Positions 37,848 through 46,982 of a stretch of DNA of 64,000 nt are shown here, piece after piece; position 1 is the stretch's first letter, and the number at the start of each line of letters is the position of its first letter. The DNA lies in the NCBI GenBank assembly GCA_023229685.1, contig JALNYT010000011.1, forward strand, positions 30,721 through 94,720, written 5' to 3'. Position numbers and translations under genes: made by a program. This stretch comes from Sulfuritalea sp. (lineage in GTDB: Bacteria; Pseudomonadota; Gammaproteobacteria; Burkholderiales; Rhodocyclaceae). Under the pieces are notes generated by a model. It was given only the letters and a program-made list of their open reading frames with translations, did no database searches and was not told the origin of the DNA.

Positions 37848-39660
37848 ATGCCGACGTCTTGTTGGCGCGCTTGCGTTCGATTTCCGTGAGGAAGCGCTTG
37901 CGCAGGCGGATCGACTTGGGCGTGATTTCGACCAGTTCGTCGTCGGCGATGAATTCGACGGCGGATTCGAGCGTCATCAGGATCGGCGGCACCAGGCGCA
38001 CGGCTTCGTCAGTGCCTGACGAGCGGACGTTGGTCAGTTGCTTGCCCTTGATCGGGTTGACCACCAGGTCGTTGTCGCGACTATGGATGCCGATGATGAT
38101 GCCTTCGTAGAGAGGGTCGCCGTGGCTGACGAACATGCGGCCGCGATCCTGCAGCTTCCAGAGTGCATAGGCGACGGCGGTGCCGTCATCCTGCGAAATC
38201 AGCACACCGTTGCGGCGTTCGGCCATGATGCCGGCCATCGGGCCGTAGTCGTCGAAAATATGGCTGGCCATGCCGGTGCCGCGGGTCAGGGTGAGGAATT
38301 CGCCCTGAAAGCCGATCAGGCCGCGGGCGGGGATGCGGTATTCGAGCCTGACGCGGCCTTTGCTGTCCGACTCCATATTCAGCAATTCGCCGCGCCGGCG
38401 GCCGAGCTCTTCCATGACGCCGCCCTGATTGTCGTTTTCAATATCGACCGTGAGCAGTTCATATGGCTCGCACTTTTCGCCGTTAATTTCCTTGAACAGC
38501 ACGCGCGGGCGTGACACTGCCAGTTCGTAGCCTTCGCGGCGCATGGTTTCGAGCAGGATGGTCAGGTGCAGTTCGCCGCGGCCGGAGACCAGGAATACGT
38601 CGGCATCTTCGGTTTCTTCGACGCGCAAGGCGACGTTGGACAGCAGTTCCTTTTGCAGGCGCTCGCGGATCTGGCGGCTGGTGACGTACTTGCCTTCCTT
38701 GCCGGCCAGCGGCGAGGTATTGACCTGGAAGTTCATGGTCAGCGTCGGCTCATCCACCACCAGCGGGGCCATGCCGACAGGAGCGGCCGGGTCGCAGATG
38801 GTGACGCCGATGCCCACCTGCTCGATGCCGGTGACCAGCACGATGTCGCCGGCTTCGGCTTCGGTAGCCTGTTCGCGCTCGAGACCGGTGAACATCATGA
38901 TCTGGGCAATTTTTGACTTGCCCTTGTTTTCGTCGCCGTACATCACGGTGACTTCCTGGCCGGCACGCATGCGGCCCTGCTTGATGCGGCCGATACCGAT
39001 GCGGCCGACATAGCTGTTGTAGTCGATGGAACAGATCTGCAATTGCAGCGGCTTGTCGGCATCGACGTCGGGCTGCGGCGTGTGCTTGATGATGGCCTCG
39101 TAGAGCGGGCGCATGTCGGTACCGGGCTTGGTCGCGTCGAGCATGGCGAAGCCGTTCAGCGCGGAGGCAAATACCACCGGGAAATCAAGCTGTTCTTCGG
39201 TGGCGCCGAGTTTGTCGAACAGGTCGAAGGTGTGGCTGATGACCCAGTCAGGCCGGGCGCCCGGCCGGTCGATCTTGTTCACCACCACGATCGGCTTCAG
39301 GCCCAGCGCCAGCGCCTTGCGCGTGACGAAGCGGGTTTGCGGCATCGGCCCTTCGACCGCGTCAACCAGCAGCAGCACGCCATCGACCATCGACAATACG
39401 CGCTCGACTTCGCCGCCGAAGTCGGCGTGTCCGGGAGTGTCGACGATGTTGATGTGAACGCCTTCATAGTCGATGGCGCAGTTCTTCGACAGAATGGTGA
39501 TCCCGCGTTCCTTCTCGAGATCGTTGGAATCCATTACCCGCTCGGTAACAGCCTGATGGGCGGCGAAGGTACCGGACTGACGGAGTAACTGGTCGACGAG
39601 GGTGGTCTTGCCGTGGTCAACGTGGGCGATAATGGCGATGTTTCTGAGGGCGCGGGACAT
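37846..39660 (-). CDS. typA: Ribosome-associated GTPase TypA/BipA
   Basis: The 604-aa translational GTPase has G1 AHVDHGKTTL (~11-20), G2 RGITILSKN, G3 DTPGHADFGGEV (~74-85), G4 NKID and the BipA-specific C-terminal domain (RGLIGFQGEFLTLTRGTG, ~415). It assists 50S assembly and stress adaptation. It is divergent from the phosphorylase gene (89-bp intergenic region). Confidence 0.96.
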   Translation of the reverse strand: MSRALRNIAIIAHVDHGKTTLVDQLLRQSGTFAAHQAVTERVMDSNDLEKERGITILSKNCAIDYEGVHINIVDTPGHADFGGEVERVLSMVDGVLLLVDAVEGPMPQTRFVTRKALALGLKPIVVVNKIDRPGARPDWVISHTFDLFDKLGATEEQLDFPVVFASALNGFAMLDATKPGTDMRPLYEAIIKHTPQPDVDADKPLQLQICSIDYNSYVGRIGIGRIKQGRMRAGQEVTVMYGDENKGKSKIAQIMMFTGLEREQATEAEAGDIVLVTGIEQVGIGVTICDPAAPVGMAPLVVDEPTLTMNFQVNTSPLAGKEGKYVTSRQIRERLQKELLSNVALRVEETEDADVFLVSGRGELHLTILLETMRREGYELAVSRPRVLFKEINGEKCEPYELLTVDIENDNQGGVMEELGRRRGELLNMESDSKGRVRLEYRIPARGLIGFQGEFLTLTRGTGMASHIFDDYGPMAGIMAERRNGVLISQDDGTAVAYALWKLQDRGRMFVSHGDPLYEGIIIGIHSRDNDLVVNPIKGKQLTNVRSSGTDEAVRLVPPILMTLESAVEFIADDELVEITPKSIRLRKRFLTEIERKRANKTSA

Positions 39661-39749
39661 AGTGGCCTTGGAGTTGTTGCGGTGCGGAATAACCGACTAT
39701 TATATCACGCTTTTCTCTCCGTTCCGATTGAATTTTCAGGGGATTTTTT

Positions 39750-40487
39750 ATGCTCGGCATCATCGGCGGCAGCGGCTTGACCCAACTGGCGAACCTGGAC
39801 GTGTCGCACCGCGAGGTGGTGCGCACACCTTATGGCGAGCCTTCCGGCCCGCTGACCTTCGGCCGCGTCGGCAACCAGGATGTGGTTTTTGTTGCTCGTC
39901 ACGGTTATGGGCACACCATCCCGCCACATCTGGTGAATTACCGCGCCAATATCCATGCACTGGAAACCTCGGGGGTGACGCAAATCGTCTCCGTGGCATC
40001 GGTCGGCGGGATTCGCGGCGATTGCGGGCCCGGCGCCCTGGTGGTGCCGCATCAGATCATCGACTACACCTGGGGTCGCGAGATGACCTTCCAGGCGGGT
40101 GGCGAGGGCTCTGTGGTGCACGTGGATTTCACCGAACCTTATGATGCAGGCGTGCGCAAGCTGCTGCTCGATGTCGCACAGCGGATCGGCGAGGAAGTGG
40201 TCGACGGCGCCGTGTATGCCACCACGCAGGGGCCGCGGCTGGAGACGGCGGCCGAGATCGAGCGCATGCGCGGAGATGGCGCCGACATCGTCGGCATGAC
40301 CGGCATGCCGGAGGCAGCTCTGGCCCGCGAACTGCAACTGCCCTATGCCGCGCTTTGCGTGGTTTCCAACTGGGCGGCGGGGCGTGAAGATTCCTTGCAC
40401 GCGATCAAGTTCGCCAGTGTTGAATCCGTGCTGCATCTGGCCATGGCTCGCGTCCGGCGGATCATCGAAGGAATTTGCGCGAAATGA
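39750..40487 (+). CDS. S-methyl-5'-thioinosine / 5'-methylthioadenosine phosphorylase
   Basis: The 245-aa PNP/MTAP-family enzyme shows MLGIIGGSGL, ARHGYGHTIPPHLVNYRAN (~50-68), VASVGGIRGDCGPG and GMTGMPEAALARELQLPYA (~183-201). The combination resembles the methylthioinosine phosphorylase group known from Pseudomonas, which salvages methylthioadenosine after deamination; the substrate choice between MTA and MTI cannot be settled by eye. It overlaps the def start (ATGA), so both are cotranscribed. Confidence 0.82.
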   Translation: MLGIIGGSGLTQLANLDVSHREVVRTPYGEPSGPLTFGRVGNQDVVFVARHGYGHTIPPHLVNYRANIHALETSGVTQIVSVASVGGIRGDCGPGALVVPHQIIDYTWGREMTFQAGGEGSVVHVDFTEPYDAGVRKLLLDVAQRIGEEVVDGAVYATTQGPRLETAAEIERMRGDGADIVGMTGMPEAALARELQLPYAALCVVSNWAAGREDSLHAIKFASVESVLHLAMARVRRIIEGICAK

Positions 40488-41011
40488 TCCGTGAGGTCCT
40501 ACGCATGGGCGATCCGCGCCTGCTACGCGTGGCGCAGCCGGTGACGCGGTTCGCTACGCCGCAGCTGGCCGCGCTGTTGCAGGACATGCGCGACACCATG
40601 GCGCATCTTGACGGCGCCGGACTCGCCGCACCCCAGATCGGCGTTGATCTGCGCGTGGTCATCTTCGGCGGCATGTCGAATTCCCGTTACCCGGATGCGC
40701 CCGCAGTGCCCGATACCGTGTTGATCAATCCGGAACTCGTCCCGCTTTCCGACGAGGAGGAGGAGGGCTGGGAGGGTTGCTTGTCGGTACCCGGTTTGCG
40801 CGGCTGGGTGCCGCGCTGGAGGTGTCTGCGCTACGCCGGTTTCGATGAAGCAGGTCGGCGTTTCGAGCGCACCGTGGAGGACTTTCACGCGCGGGTGGTG
40901 CAGCATGAGTGCGACCATCTTGATGGCGTCTTGTACCCCATGCGCATCAGAGACTTCCGTCTATTCGGGTTCACCGACGTTCTGAATATCCCCGGCGTCG
41001 CCGACGAATAG
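40484..41011 (+). CDS. def: Peptide deformylase
   Basis: Start ATG at 40484 overlapping the phosphorylase stop; 175 aa. All three PDF motifs are present: GAGLAAPQIGV (~46-56), EGCLSVPGLRG (~98-108, metal Cys) and QHECDHLDGVLY (~140-151, HExxH-type). It removes N-formyl groups from new proteins. It is unusual in not being next to fmt; it could be a second deformylase. Confidence 0.93.
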   Translation: MIREVLRMGDPRLLRVAQPVTRFATPQLAALLQDMRDTMAHLDGAGLAAPQIGVDLRVVIFGGMSNSRYPDAPAVPDTVLINPELVPLSDEEEEGWEGCLSVPGLRGWVPRWRCLRYAGFDEAGRRFERTVEDFHARVVQHECDHLDGVLYPMRIRDFRLFGFTDVLNIPGVADE

Positions 41012-41029
41012 GACCAGGACGGCATTCGT

Positions 41030-41055
41030 CGCCGTCCCGTCGGCGCCGACTCCTG
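41030..41055 (+). repeat. Dispersed 26-bp motif, copy 7 (diverged, after def)
   Basis: CGCCGT, CCC, then GTCGGCGCCGACTCCTG. It is in the intergenic region 19 bp after the def stop. Four changes from the consensus in the right part, no gaps. Confidence 0.5.
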
Positions 41056-41101
41056 GCCGGGTCCACGCGAGTGACCGCAGCCGCCGTCGATTCCGGATTG
41101 A

Positions 41102-41208
41102 TCAGCCGGCTTTCGCTCGCTTGGCTTGCAAGCGTTGCGTGGTCATCTCGATGTCATACAGCAGGTTGGGAGTCGAATAGACCCGGCAGTCGTATCCTTC
41201 TTTGGACG
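41102..41208 (-). pseudogene. Possible 3' remnant of a lost gene
   Basis: On the minus strand an open stretch of ~35 codons without start codon ends in TGA (41102-41104) and reads SKEGYDCRVYSTPNLLYDIE then MTTQRLQAKRAKAG. It looks protein-like (basic, helical C terminus) and is cut off close to the stop of the acyl-CoA synthetase-like gene. I cannot name the family. It may be the tail of a gene deleted when the island formed, or chance. Confidence 0.25.
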
Positions 41209-41213
41209 GGACG

Positions 41214-43517
41214 CTAGGCGCCGGGCGCTGCCTCGCCACGCAGGCGCGCCGCGCGGAGCCGCGCCTCCGTATAACGGACGAGCGCCCGCGTGGCGCGCTC
41301 GCTGGAGCGGAAGACGCAGACGCCCTGCTCCATCAGCGTGTCGGCCATCGGGTCGAACAGCGGGCCGCCGTCAATGAAGCTGACGATGGGTTTCGGACAG
41401 GAGGCGACCAGCCCCGGCAGCGTCCGGGCGATGCTCTCCGGGCTGTCGATGTCGTAGCCCTCACGCGCGCTCTTCTTGAGCGACCTGACCACGGGCGAGG
41501 TCGGATCGAGTCCGACAATTACCGAGTCGACGTCCGGTTCGCCGGCCATGGCCTCGGTGCATAGCAGGTGAACCTCGTCGTCGGCCGCCGGGTTGATGTC
41601 GAACGGGTTCCGGACTTCCATCAGCGCATCGAGCTTCTTGGACTTCAGGATCGCTATCAGCCGTTCCCGGGTCGATGGTCCGATCGCGGCCAGAGACATG
41701 GCGAAGTCGCCCACCTGGATGCTGTCGCCGATGGCCACCGTGTCGTAGCCCGCGCCGGCCAAGGCGCCGAGTCGCTTGCCGCGGACGACCTTCTTGCTCA
41801 GGCAGTCCGATATGTAAAACAGGTCGCTGAACTCGCTGACGTCGGTCGCGATCAGCGCGCCGGCCTGCGTGAGTATGGACAGGCACACCTCGTAGTCGCC
41901 GGCGATCGAGGCCGTGTGGCCCATCGCGGCCTGCTTGCCCGCCACTGACTGTCCGGCCTTGTAGATGACGACCTGCTTGCCGGCAAGGGTCGCCTTGCGC
42001 ACGGCCCGCGCCAGGGCCAGCCCGTCGAGGTCCTTGAATCCCTCGACGTAGGTCCCGATCACGTGGATGTCCGGGTTGGCTGCGAAGTTCTCGACCATGT
42101 CGCCGTGCGTGATGTCGTTCTGGTTGCCCAAGGCGACCATGTAGGCCGGGTCGAGCCACGCGTTCTTGCTGAGCCGCGTGACCAGGAAGGCACCGCTCTG
42201 GCTGATGAGCGCCGAAGTGCGTTGTGCCTTCTTCTGGGTTCTCGGCAGGCGTTCCTCGGGAATGAACCAGGAATCGTAGTTGCCGGGGTGCGAGATGATG
42301 CCCAGGCAGTTCCCGCCGACGAATACCGGTCCGCGGCCTGTCGTCCGCCGGGCGTCGTCGATCGTCGCCAGCATCCGCCGCGCAGGCTCCCTGCTCGCCT
42401 CGGTTTCCCCCATGCCACCGGGGATCAACAGCACCGATTCCGCGGCATCGGTCCTGATCACCTCATCGATGATGCCAAAGGCGACTTCCGCGGTCACCGC
42501 GAGGATCAGCAGGTCCAGCTTCCCCTCCAGCGCCCCCAGGCTCGGTGCGCAGCGCACGCCATCGACTTCCTGGCCGTCGGGATTGATGACGCGCAGCCGC
42601 GACCGATCGTAACCGGATGCGATGATGTTCTTCAGGGTGATCCGGCCGAAGTTCATGCGCGTGGCGGATGCACCGATGATTCCAATCGAAGCCGGGTGCA
42701 GCAGCTTGTCGATCTTGCCCTGGGGCCGCGGCGGGCGGACGATCTGAGGCCGGCCGAAGCGGCACAATCCGTCGAGCGCGACGAGCGAGCCGGCCGAGCA
42801 GGTGAAGGGGTTGACCTCCAGTTCCTCGATGACGAAGTCGGTCTCGGGGTTGCCCGCCGAGCAGTCGTTGGCGAGGCGGATGAAGGCGCCAAAACACTGG
42901 AGGAGGGCTTCGTCCGCCACCAGCCGGCGGCCTCCCCGAGTCAATCCGGCGATCTTCCGGTAAGCAAGCGTCGGTTTGAATAGTTCGAGGAATTCCTCGG
43001 CAGTGGTCAGCGCGGTCGAAGCCGACACCACCGCCTGCCCGCGTCGAGCGCTTCCGGCAAAGAACTCTGTGTCGACGCCGCCAATCCCGGCGCTGATGAT
43101 CATGCCGAACTCGCGCGTGTTGCGGATGCCGACCAGGAGCTCGCTGCCGGAACCCGGGGCGTCCGCTTCGATGAACTCGGTGAGCATCACCCCCGCGATG
43201 TCACGATCTGACAGCTGCGCGAGCATGCTTTTGCAGGCGGCTCGTATTGCCGCCGGCTGGTTGGCCACGACGGCGACCCCGCCCACGTCTGACTTGTGGG
43301 CAATGCTGCCGGAGACGATCTTCACCACTACCCGGCTTCCGGCGAACGACGCCAGAACTTCGTCCGCCGGCTCGGCCCCGCCGGCGACCACTTGGTGTCT
43401 TGGCGTCGAGGCGATGCCGGCCGCGGCGAGCAGCCGGTAGACCTCATGTTCGAACAGTGAGGATCGCCCCTCGCTGTGCGCAGCCCGGAAGATGTCGTTG
43501 ATCAGTGTTTGGCTCAT
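41214..43517 (-). CDS. NDP-forming acyl-CoA synthetase-like protein, full-length copy
   Basis: A 767-aa protein with a permuted domain order: ATP-grasp first (residues ~20-240, with VVVKIVSGSIAHKSDVGGV and EELEVNPF), then CoA-binding (PASIGIIGASATRMNFGRI, ~277-295), then succinyl-CoA-ligase-like domains. The phosphorylated His is likely in AMGHTASIAG. The family interconverts acyl-CoA + ADP + Pi and acid + CoA + ATP. It shares its whole architecture with the gene 42 bp upstream (43560-45665). Both lie behind a PaaX-type operator next to the pad cluster, so an aromatic acyl-CoA is a plausible but unproven substrate. The start has AGGACC upstream. Confidence 0.78.
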   Translation of the reverse strand: MSQTLINDIFRAAHSEGRSSLFEHEVYRLLAAAGIASTPRHQVVAGGAEPADEVLASFAGSRVVVKIVSGSIAHKSDVGGVAVVANQPAAIRAACKSMLAQLSDRDIAGVMLTEFIEADAPGSGSELLVGIRNTREFGMIISAGIGGVDTEFFAGSARRGQAVVSASTALTTAEEFLELFKPTLAYRKIAGLTRGGRRLVADEALLQCFGAFIRLANDCSAGNPETDFVIEELEVNPFTCSAGSLVALDGLCRFGRPQIVRPPRPQGKIDKLLHPASIGIIGASATRMNFGRITLKNIIASGYDRSRLRVINPDGQEVDGVRCAPSLGALEGKLDLLILAVTAEVAFGIIDEVIRTDAAESVLLIPGGMGETEASREPARRMLATIDDARRTTGRGPVFVGGNCLGIISHPGNYDSWFIPEERLPRTQKKAQRTSALISQSGAFLVTRLSKNAWLDPAYMVALGNQNDITHGDMVENFAANPDIHVIGTYVEGFKDLDGLALARAVRKATLAGKQVVIYKAGQSVAGKQAAMGHTASIAGDYEVCLSILTQAGALIATDVSEFSDLFYISDCLSKKVVRGKRLGALAGAGYDTVAIGDSIQVGDFAMSLAAIGPSTRERLIAILKSKKLDALMEVRNPFDINPAADDEVHLLCTEAMAGEPDVDSVIVGLDPTSPVVRSLKKSAREGYDIDSPESIARTLPGLVASCPKPIVSFIDGGPLFDPMADTLMEQGVCVFRSSERATRALVRYTEARLRAARLRGEAAPGA

Positions 43518-43559
43518 GATGGGTCCTGTATTTGTGTAGATTCTTGACGAAAGATGGGT

Positions 43560-45665
43560 TCAGCGATTCCGTTTGATGAGGCTCTCGGCATTCAGCCTTG
43601 CCTCGAAGTAGCGCACCAGCGCCTTGGTGCCCCTGGCGCAGTTGCGGAACACGCAAACACCTTGGTCCATCAGCTTCGCCGCCATCGCGTCATACAGCGT
43701 TCCGCCGTCGATGACGCCGACGATGGGCTTGTCGCAGCGATCGACGATGGGTGGCATCAGGTGTACCGTGCTCTTCGGGTCTGTGAGGTCAAACCCGGGT
43801 CTCAGCTTGCTCGTTTCGAGCGCTCGCACCGAGGGTGCCGTTGGATCGAGTCCGACCACCACCGCGTCGATCTCGTCATCCTGCAGAAATGCCTCGACGA
43901 TTTGCAGATGCGCTTCGTCGTCGGCGCCGGGATTGATGTCGATCGGGTTTCTGACTTCGACCAGCGCATTGAGCTTCTTGGCCAACAGAATTTCTTCCAG
44001 TTGCTTGACGGTAGCGGGTGCCAGCGCGCCCATCTTCATGGCGAAGTTGTCCGACTCGATGAAGTCGGCCATGCCGACCGCCTCGAAACCGGCACCGCTG
44101 ATGGCGCCGAGGCGATTGCCGCCGATCTTTTTCTTGTGCAAAACGCCGGCGATGTAGAACAGGTCATCGAAGCTGTTGAAGTCCTCGGCGACGATGGCAC
44201 CGGCCTGGCGTACCACGGAGTCGAACAGAATCGGGCCGCCGGCGATGGATGCGGTATGCCCCATGACGCCGCCCATGCCGGGAGCGGTCTTCCCCGATTT
44301 GTAAACCACGACTTGCTTGCCGTTCAACACGGCCTTGCGCACTGCCCTGGCGAAGTCGAGCCCGTCGAGATCCTTGAAGCCTTCAACATAGATGCCGATG
44401 GTTTCGATGTCCGGCCGCTCTGCGAAGTAGCCGAGCATGTCGCCGTGGGTCAGATCGGTCTGGTTGCCGATGGCCAGCATGTAGCGTGGGTCAAGCCAAG
44501 GATTCTGACTCAGGCGGGTAATCATGAAGGCTCCGCTCTGGCTCAACATGACGGAGTTTCTTTCCGGCTTCTTCTGTGGTTTCGGCAGCCGCTCCAGCGG
44601 AATGAACCATGAGTCATAGGAGCCGGGATGCGAGACCACGCCGAGGCAGTTGGCACCGAGAAAAACCGGTCCGCCACCCGGCTTGCCGTGCGCCGCGTTG
44701 ATGCGCCCGGCCAGCGCGGCAGCGGGCTCGCGGCTGGCCTTGGTTTCGCCCAGGCTGCCGGGAATCAGCATGACCGATTCCACGGCGTCGGTCTCGATGA
44801 TTTCATCGACCAGTTCGTAGACGGCGCTGGCGGCCACCGCAACGATCAGCAGGTCGAGCTTGTGGTCCAGTGCCTTCAGGCTTTCCACGCACTTGACGCC
44901 ATCGATCTCGGTTTCGCCGGCGCGGATGATGCACAGGCGCTCCTTGCTGTAGCCGCTGCCCATCAGGTTGCGCAGAATGATCCGGCCGAAGTTCATGTTG
45001 CTGGACGAAACTCCGATGATGCCGATCGAGGCCGGATGGATCAGCTTGTCGATCTTGTGAATCGGACGGGGCAGGCGGCCTGCCGGCGGTGCGCCGAACT
45101 CGCACTGCGCGGCTTGAATTGTCAGCCGGTCAGACAGGCAGGCCGGATTGAGTTCCAGGCGCCGTAGGACGAACGGAGCTTCCGGATTGCCCGGCGAAAA
45201 GCCTTCTGCCAGCGCCAGGAGCTGCCCGAAGCAGGTCTTGAGTTGCGCGTCGGGGAGGGGTAGCCCATCGCGTTTGGCAAGTCCGGCCAGCCGTTGATAG
45301 GCCAGCGTGCGTTTGAACAGACCGAGGAAGTCTTCGGCATCCGTCAGTTCGGCGGCCGCGTAAACCGATGCGCGATCCCTCTTGAAATTGCCTTCATCCA
45401 GTTCCGCATCCAGTCCGCCCATGCCGGCACTGATCACCATGCCGAATTCGCGCGTGCTGTTCAGGCTGATGCGAAGTTCGATCGCGGGCAGCCCTTGGGC
45501 CGACGCCGCGGTCGGAGTGAATGCCATGCCCAGGCCGGGCAGCAGTGCGCCCAGTTCGGCCTGATTCAGCGTGTTGCGCGCAGCGCTTGCGGCCTGGCGG
45601 AATAGTTCCGTGGCGGCCTGATTGCTCGAAGCGACGCGGGTCATGGACTGTGACGGATTCTGCAT
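43560..45665 (-). CDS. NDP-forming acyl-CoA synthetase-like protein with shortened ATP-grasp domain
   Basis: The 701-aa protein is a clear homologue of the next gene downstream from its residue ~70 on (NSTREFGMVISAGMGG, PASIGIIGVSSSNMNFGRI, VMGHTASIAGG with the presumed phospho-His). Its N terminus is degenerate: about 65-70 residues containing the KxxxxxxxHKSDVGGV nucleotide-binding part are missing, the sequence jumping from a divergent 65-residue leader to the REFGM block. It may therefore be unable to use ADP/ATP alone and could form a hetero-complex with the full-length copy. GGGAG precedes the ATG. A PaaX-type operator lies 63 bp upstream. Confidence 0.75.
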   Translation of the reverse strand: MQNPSQSMTRVASSNQAATELFRQAASAARNTLNQAELGALLPGLGMAFTPTAASAQGLPAIELRISLNSTREFGMVISAGMGGLDAELDEGNFKRDRASVYAAAELTDAEDFLGLFKRTLAYQRLAGLAKRDGLPLPDAQLKTCFGQLLALAEGFSPGNPEAPFVLRRLELNPACLSDRLTIQAAQCEFGAPPAGRLPRPIHKIDKLIHPASIGIIGVSSSNMNFGRIILRNLMGSGYSKERLCIIRAGETEIDGVKCVESLKALDHKLDLLIVAVAASAVYELVDEIIETDAVESVMLIPGSLGETKASREPAAALAGRINAAHGKPGGGPVFLGANCLGVVSHPGSYDSWFIPLERLPKPQKKPERNSVMLSQSGAFMITRLSQNPWLDPRYMLAIGNQTDLTHGDMLGYFAERPDIETIGIYVEGFKDLDGLDFARAVRKAVLNGKQVVVYKSGKTAPGMGGVMGHTASIAGGPILFDSVVRQAGAIVAEDFNSFDDLFYIAGVLHKKKIGGNRLGAISGAGFEAVGMADFIESDNFAMKMGALAPATVKQLEEILLAKKLNALVEVRNPIDINPGADDEAHLQIVEAFLQDDEIDAVVVGLDPTAPSVRALETSKLRPGFDLTDPKSTVHLMPPIVDRCDKPIVGVIDGGTLYDAMAAKLMDQGVCVFRNCARGTKALVRYFEARLNAESLIKRNR

Positions 45666-45727
45666 GCTATCGACTCCCTGGGTGCCGCTCGATCAAACGT
45701 GGGTGGTGCCGGGGCGCAACTATAACA

Positions 45728-45765
45728 GATACAAAAATATCAATGAAAAATATTAAATCTGTATC
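45728..45765 (-). promoter_or_regulatory. Putative PaaX-family operator and promoter of the acyl-CoA synthetase-like genes
   Basis: Inverted half-sites GATACA (45728-45733) and TGTATC (45760-45765), 26 bp apart. A -10 box TATAGT lies just downstream on the minus strand (45719-45724), so a bound repressor would block RNA polymerase. The same half-sites at 27 bp spacing stand before fdhD. Known PaaX operators are also inverted half-sites separated by 26-28 bp. Confidence 0.6.
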
Positions 45766-45799
45766 GGTTGATATCCATCATTTCGTAGTTGAACGAGAA

Positions 45800-46750
45800 T
45801 CAAGCGGCGCCAGAGGTGCTCAGAGGTGCTTCCAGGCCGCCAAAGCGTTCGTAAAAATAGGGGGCGGCGGGGGGCAGCGGGCCGTTCGCCGTAGTGCAGA
45901 CGGAGAGCAGATGCTGTTGGGCGAGCGGGTAGGTGACGCGGTAAAGGTCGCGGCACAACTGGCGGGCGACGCCGCCGCTCCAGTTGGCGGGAAGTAGCTG
46001 CAAGGGCAACTGCGGGTCGTGCAGCAACACCCGCCGGAAATAGTGCATGAGCAGGGTCTGGACCATGAAACACTGCTCGGGGTCAAGGCCGCTGGCGGCG
46101 CGCATGGTGCGCAATACGGGACGAAACAGTTCGATGAAGTCGAGGTACTTGGCAGAAAGGACGTCGAGATTCCAGCACTCATGCACCAGTTCCTGCAGCG
46201 GCTTGCTGGAGAGGGCGCTGATATTGACGGCTTTCATGGCGACAACCTTGTCGTGCGCTCCCGTCTCCTGCAGGATGTCGAGCAGCGCCTCGGTGTCCGC
46301 CGAGGGGTGGGCGAGAATTCCTGACGCCAGCGCCCCGTAGCCCGCCCAGGCCAGTTCCTTGCGCAGGGCGTCGCGCTGCGCGCCGCCCACCGAACTGGGA
46401 ATCATGACCAGTTGCCACTCTCCGGCCCAGGTGTCCTGCGGCGCGAAATAGATGCGGCGGTAGGCGTGTTCGAAGCGGCGCCGACCGGAGGTGGTCAGGC
46501 TGTAATAGCTCTTGCGTCCCAACTGCTCGGAAACCAGCCACTTTTCCTGGGACAGACGGTACACGCTGGTACGCACCATGCGTTCGTTGAGGCCGAGCGG
46601 GCTCACCAGCCGGATGAAGCTGCCGAGCCAGACGGTGCCCCCATGCGGCGCAATGAAGTCGCCGTAGATCGTGATGATCAGCGAGTTGGCACGGGCTGGA
46701 TGCTGATCCAGGAAGTCCTTGATCCACTGGCTGATATGTCGGCTCTTCAC
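45800..46750 (-). CDS. PaaX-family transcriptional repressor
   Basis: The start is GTG at 46750 with GGAAAG before it; the result is 316 aa, the exact length of E. coli PaaX. N-terminal winged-helix part with SLIITIYGDFIAPHGGTVWL (~23-42) and LGLNERMVRTSVYRLSQEKWL (~51-71, part), then the effector-binding region (DTWAGEWQLVMIPSS, ~107) and PaaX C-terminal domain (FPRxxL-like RVLLHDPQLPLQLLP, ~251). PaaX senses phenylacetyl-CoA, which is the first intermediate of the divergently encoded pad pathway. It is flanked by two putative operators. Confidence 0.88.
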   Translation of the reverse strand: MKSRHISQWIKDFLDQHPARANSLIITIYGDFIAPHGGTVWLGSFIRLVSPLGLNERMVRTSVYRLSQEKWLVSEQLGRKSYYSLTTSGRRRFEHAYRRIYFAPQDTWAGEWQLVMIPSSVGGAQRDALRKELAWAGYGALASGILAHPSADTEALLDILQETGAHDKVVAMKAVNISALSSKPLQELVHECWNLDVLSAKYLDFIELFRPVLRTMRAASGLDPEQCFMVQTLLMHYFRRVLLHDPQLPLQLLPANWSGGVARQLCRDLYRVTYPLAQQHLLSVCTTANGPLPPAAPYFYERFGGLEAPLSTSGAA

Positions 46751-46891
46751 ATTCTTTCCATTTGAGAGACCTGCGCTGTTCGACAAGGCGCGGGGCGGCT
46801 TGACTTGGATCCGAGTCCGCCGCGATTGGACCAGCGGGCATTGTATGGGATGCAACTGTATCCAGTATGCAGCATAAGACAATTCTAATGT

Positions 46892-46930
46892 GATACAAAA
46901 TGATTGCTAACTGATTCAATAAAATGTATC
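46892..46930 (+). promoter_or_regulatory. Putative PaaX-family operator in the paaX-like/fdhD intergenic region
   Basis: GATACA (46892-46897) and TGTATC (46925-46930), 27 bp apart, with an additional TGTATC half-site at 46857-46862. A candidate promoter TTGCTA (46904-46909), 17 bp, TATCGT (46927-46932) is covered by it. The region (46751-46982, 232 bp) is otherwise AT-rich and without a gene. Confidence 0.6.
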
Positions 46931-46982
46931 GTAATGCAAGTAGGGGTAAGTTTGGCCCCTGCGCTACCAGACAAGGCGGACC

